Of a DNA stretch of 64,000 bases, positions 61,942 to 64,000 are shown one piece after another (the stretch's first letter is position 1; every line of letters starts with the position of its first letter). A program made the position numbers and the translations under genes. The notes under the pieces were generated by a model. That model had not been told where the DNA came from and made no database searches. It saw nothing but the letters and a program-made list of their open reading frames with translations. This DNA comes from Acidobacteriota bacterium (GTDB lineage: Bacteria > Acidobacteriota > Blastocatellia > UBA7656). The stretch lies in contig JBFMDH010000033.1 in assembly GCA_040754075.1 (NCBI GenBank), positions 1 through 64,000 on the forward strand. Reading direction: 5' to 3'.

Positions 61942-63144
61942 ATGAAAGTTTATCTAGACAACAGCGCCACCACACCGGTCGCCAAAGAAGTGATTGAGGC
62001 GATGTTGCCCTATCTTGCGGAAGATTTCGGCAACGCGCAATCGGTTCACGCTTTCGGACAGCGCGCCAAATCTGCCGTTGAGCAGGCGCGTCGCGAAGTC
62101 GCTGCTTTAATCAACGCGCAAGCCGCTGAAATCATTTTTGTATCGGGCGGCACCGAAGCCGATAATCTCGCGATTCGCGGCATTGTCGAAGCGCATCAGG
62201 ACAAAGGCAAGCATATCATCACCACACGAATTGAACATCCGGCGGTGCTTGCGACCTGTGAGGCTTTAGCGCAACGCGGATTTCAGGTCACGTATTTGCC
62301 GGTGTCGCGAGATGGATTGATTAACCTTGAAGACGTTCGGGCGGCAATCACTGATGAAACGATTTTAATTTCGGTGATGCATGCCAATAATGAAACCGGC
62401 GTCATTCAACCGCTGGAAGCGATTGCGGCAATCGTCAACCAACGCCGCGCGCAAGGACATGGGCATTTGCATTTTCATACGGACGCCGTACAAGCGGTTG
62501 GCAAAATCACCGTTGATGTCGCGCAACTCGGCGTTGATTTGCTTTCGCTTTCGGGACATAAACTTCACGCGCCGAAAGGCGTCGGGGCACTGTTTATTAA
62601 AAAAGGCGTGCGGCTCGCGAAACTGTTTTATGGCGGGCATCACGAACGCGATAAACGACCGGGAACCGAAAATGTGCCGGGGATCGTTGCGCTCGGCAAA
62701 GCCTGCGAACTCGCGCGGCGCGAATTCGGTGAACGCACAGCCCGAATGCGTGAACTGAGGGATTATCTTGAACAGCGCATCCTCAATGAAATTCCTGATG
62801 TGCAAATCAATGGCGACCGCGAACACCGTGTGCCGAATATTTGCAACTTGAGTTTCGCCGGCGTTGATGGTGAGAGTTTATTGATTGCGCTCGATTTGCA
62901 AGGCATAGCGGTGTCGACGGGTTCCGCCTGTTCATCGGGTTCTCTGGAGCCGAGTCACGTATTGACTGCGATGCAACTCAAGCGCGAAGAAGTACGCGGC
63001 AGTTTGCGATTCAGTTTAAGCGCCTACACGACTCGCGAAGAGATTGATTATGCGGTTGAGGCGTTGCGGGAAATCACTGCGCGGTTGCGCGCCATGTTGC
63101 CGTCGGATGAAGTCGAAGCATCAAGGGTTTCGTCACAAGCTTAG
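61942..63144 (+). CDS. Second cysteine desulfurase (NifS/IscS-type)
   Basis: 400 residues from the ATG at 61942 (an ATG three codons upstream lies in a repeat). It is a class I desulfurase: the PLP lysine is in SLSGHKLHAPKGVGALFI and the catalytic Cys in VSTGSACSSGSLEPSHVL, a NifS-like loop (SACSSG) rather than the SACTSA of IscS. It is clearly diverged from the iscS at 55134 in the same locus. It lies 87 bases after iscX and 140 before an IscU-like gene, so the two probably form a second sulfur-transfer/scaffold pair. No good ribosome-binding site is visible. Confidence 0.9.
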   Translation: MKVYLDNSATTPVAKEVIEAMLPYLAEDFGNAQSVHAFGQRAKSAVEQARREVAALINAQAAEIIFVSGGTEADNLAIRGIVEAHQDKGKHIITTRIEHPAVLATCEALAQRGFQVTYLPVSRDGLINLEDVRAAITDETILISVMHANNETGVIQPLEAIAAIVNQRRAQGHGHLHFHTDAVQAVGKITVDVAQLGVDLLSLSGHKLHAPKGVGALFIKKGVRLAKLFYGGHHERDKRPGTENVPGIVALGKACELARREFGERTARMRELRDYLEQRILNEIPDVQINGDREHRVPNICNLSFAGVDGESLLIALDLQGIAVSTGSACSSGSLEPSHVLTAMQLKREEVRGSLRFSLSAYTTREEIDYAVEALREITARLRAMLPSDEVEASRVSSQA

Positions 63145-63167
63145 TTTATTGAGGGAATATATTTTTC

Positions 63168-63264
63168 ACCACCGAGACGCCGAGAACAAGAAAGGGAAGC
63201 TTTGATTGTTCCCCTTCTCCCCCTCTCCTTTTCTCCCCTTCTTGTTCTCGGTGTCTCTGTGGTT
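63168..63264. repeat. 97-bp hairpin element
   Basis: CCACCGAGACGCCGAGAAC on the left and GTTCTCGGTGTCTCTGTGG on the right form a long stem (about 28 bp with four mismatches) around a loop with CTTTGATTG. It is the same family as 39490-39612. It occupies most of the spacer between the second desulfurase and the IscU-like gene. Confidence 0.85.
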
Positions 63265-63284
63265 AAGCTTTCTTTCTACCAACG

Positions 63285-63644
63285 ATGTACAGTCAAACCG
63301 TAGCAGAACATATTGCCAATCCTCGCAACGTCGGCGAGATTGCGAGTCCTTCGGGCAAAGGCGACGTGACCAACGAAGCTTGTCTTGACCGCATATTGCT
63401 GACCATAAAAATCGAAGACACCAAAATCATTGATGCGAAAGTCAAAGCGCGCGGCTGTCCGCCTACGATTGCTGCCGCTTCAATGCTCACCCAACTCATC
63501 ATCGGCAAATCAGTTATTGAAGCCGAAGACCTCACTCGTAACGACCTCGAATTGGCGCTTGAATTTTTGCCTTCCACCAAAAAACATTGTTCTCTGTTAG
63601 CGATTGACGCATTAAGAACCGCGATTGAAAACAGTCAGCGTTAA
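63285..63644 (+). CDS. IscU/NifU-N-like scaffold protein
   Basis: 119 residues. It keeps the cluster-ligand set of IscU: C33 and D35 (NEACLD), C58 (ARGCPPTIAAAS), H101 and C102 (KKHCSLLAIDAL). The canonical LPPVK HscA-binding motif is replaced by LPSTK, so it probably works without HscA. It lacks the Gly between Cys and Asp seen in IscU (CGD). It follows the second desulfurase, suggesting a dedicated partner. The start ATG lies 20 bases after the hairpin element and has no clear ribosome-binding site. Confidence 0.85.
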   Translation: MYSQTVAEHIANPRNVGEIASPSGKGDVTNEACLDRILLTIKIEDTKIIDAKVKARGCPPTIAAASMLTQLIIGKSVIEAEDLTRNDLELALEFLPSTKKHCSLLAIDALRTAIENSQR

Positions 63645-63713
63645 TAACCCGATTCATTTTTACCTAACGAATAAAAGGCGGGACTCACGGAATTCAAAGA
63701 CAGTTTCAACCGC

Positions 63714-63797
63714 TTGCTTGAGATGCTTGTGCAAAAAGGCTTAATTAGCGAAGAAGAAAAACAACAGATTACCAAGCCGAAAGATTCTGAAAATTAA
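63714..63797 (+). CDS. Possible tiny protein, start uncertain
   Basis: A frame open from 63675 to the stop at 63795-63797 reads, near its end, LLEMLVQKGLISEEEKQQI, a convincing amphipathic helix-turn-helix like SHOCT-type tails. There is no ATG before 63723; TTG at 63714 is the first common alternative. A purine-rich AAAAGGCGGG lies upstream near 63673-63682. It could be a real microprotein with an odd start or a decayed gene. Confidence 0.3.
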   Translation: MLEMLVQKGLISEEEKQQITKPKDSEN

Positions 63798-63799
63798 AC

Positions 63800-64000
63800 T
63801 CAAACCGCGGCGCCGCAAGCTAAACAAAAAATATCATCGGCTGACAAAGTGGTGCCGCACTCGCCACAGGTAGGCGCAAGGCTCGCGGTGATTTCCGACT
63901 CTTCAATAAACTCGCCGCACATAATGCAAAACAGTTCATCGCCATTGGCTTCCTGCCCGCAGGCTGAACATCGCATCACGATTTGCGGGTCAGGAATCGA
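63800..64000 (-). CDS. Double zinc-ribbon protein, partial (C-terminal 66 residues)
   Basis: Reading the minus strand from the window edge, the frame is open for 66 codons to the TGA at 63802-63800. It has two zinc ribbons: CSAC...CIMC and CGEC...CLAC, in the pattern C-x2-C-x14-C-x2-C for the first. Tandem ribbons at a C-terminus occur in many bacterial regulatory or adaptor proteins; the N-terminal part is outside the window. It converges on the iscU-like gene. Confidence 0.75.
   Translation of the reverse strand, partial: SIPDPQIVMRCSACGQEANGDELFCIMCGEFIEESEITASLAPTCGECGTTLSADDIFCLACGAAV

Overview
The window (about 50% G+C by eye) looks like a chromosomal segment of an acidobacterium, most likely from the Blastocatellia or a neighbouring class. 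The basis is the DUF1501/DUF1800 pair, DUF2911, TonB-TPR and YncE/phosphoesterase exported proteins, an iscR-led isc operon with a zinc-ribbon HscB, and a kdp locus with a split KdpD. This placement is an inference from gene content; no rRNA, tRNA, CRISPR array, prophage or transposase was seen.

Layout. 0.5-4.6 kb: a small secreted basic protein convergent with a DUF1501/DUF1800 pair. 5.3-7.1 kb: parA-parB. 7.3-7.9 kb: a MazF/PemK-type toxin-antitoxin pair. 8.4-11.2 kb: a minus-strand cluster (dehydrogenase, RidA-like, EthD, MerR/GyrI-like regulator) behind a promoter with the 19-bp spacer typical of MerR control. 11.4-16.3 kb: an ABC exporter followed by small accessory genes, including a probable orphan CDI immunity gene and two tandem Uma2 genes whose 3' ends are identical. 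16.3-31 kb: metabolic and exported genes (acyl-CoA ligase, amidase, ATP-grasp enzyme, AAA ATPase, large YncE/phosphoesterase protein, aldo-keto reductase, pirin with MarR, RDD protein, HutI). 31-40.5 kb: cell-envelope genes (TonB/TPR, beta-barrel, DASS transporter, a Pro/Glu/Trp-rich protein, Slt-type transglycosylase, a TPR protein).

40.5-52.4 kb is a potassium locus: beta-barrel protein, small basic protein, two microproteins (one is KdpF), kdpA, kdpB, kdpC, a HAMP-PAS histidine kinase whose phospho-accepting His is replaced by Asn, a KdpD N-terminal protein, a separate DUF4118-GAF-histidine kinase (the missing KdpD C-terminal half) and kdpE. 54.4-63.6 kb is an iron-sulfur locus: two tandem IscR type-1-like boxes over the promoter, then iscR, iscS, iscU, iscA, hscB, hscA, fdx, an inserted FAD monooxygenase, iscX, and a second desulfurase/scaffold pair. 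The window ends in a partial zinc-ribbon gene on the minus strand.

Cutting across this is a large load of short dispersed repeats: a palindrome with core GCGGTCAAAGACCGC, hairpin elements of about 100-120 bp beginning with CCAC and ending with GTGG, and heptanucleotide tandem arrays, often with an inverted counterpart. They sit in gene spacers, including inside the kdp and isc operons. One heptamer array lies in frame inside the acyl-CoA ligase gene and one hairpin element abuts the start codon of a TPR gene.

The most unusual features are the degenerate kinase with split KdpD, the isc operon with an embedded monooxygenase plus a second IscS/IscU-like pair, and the repeat families.
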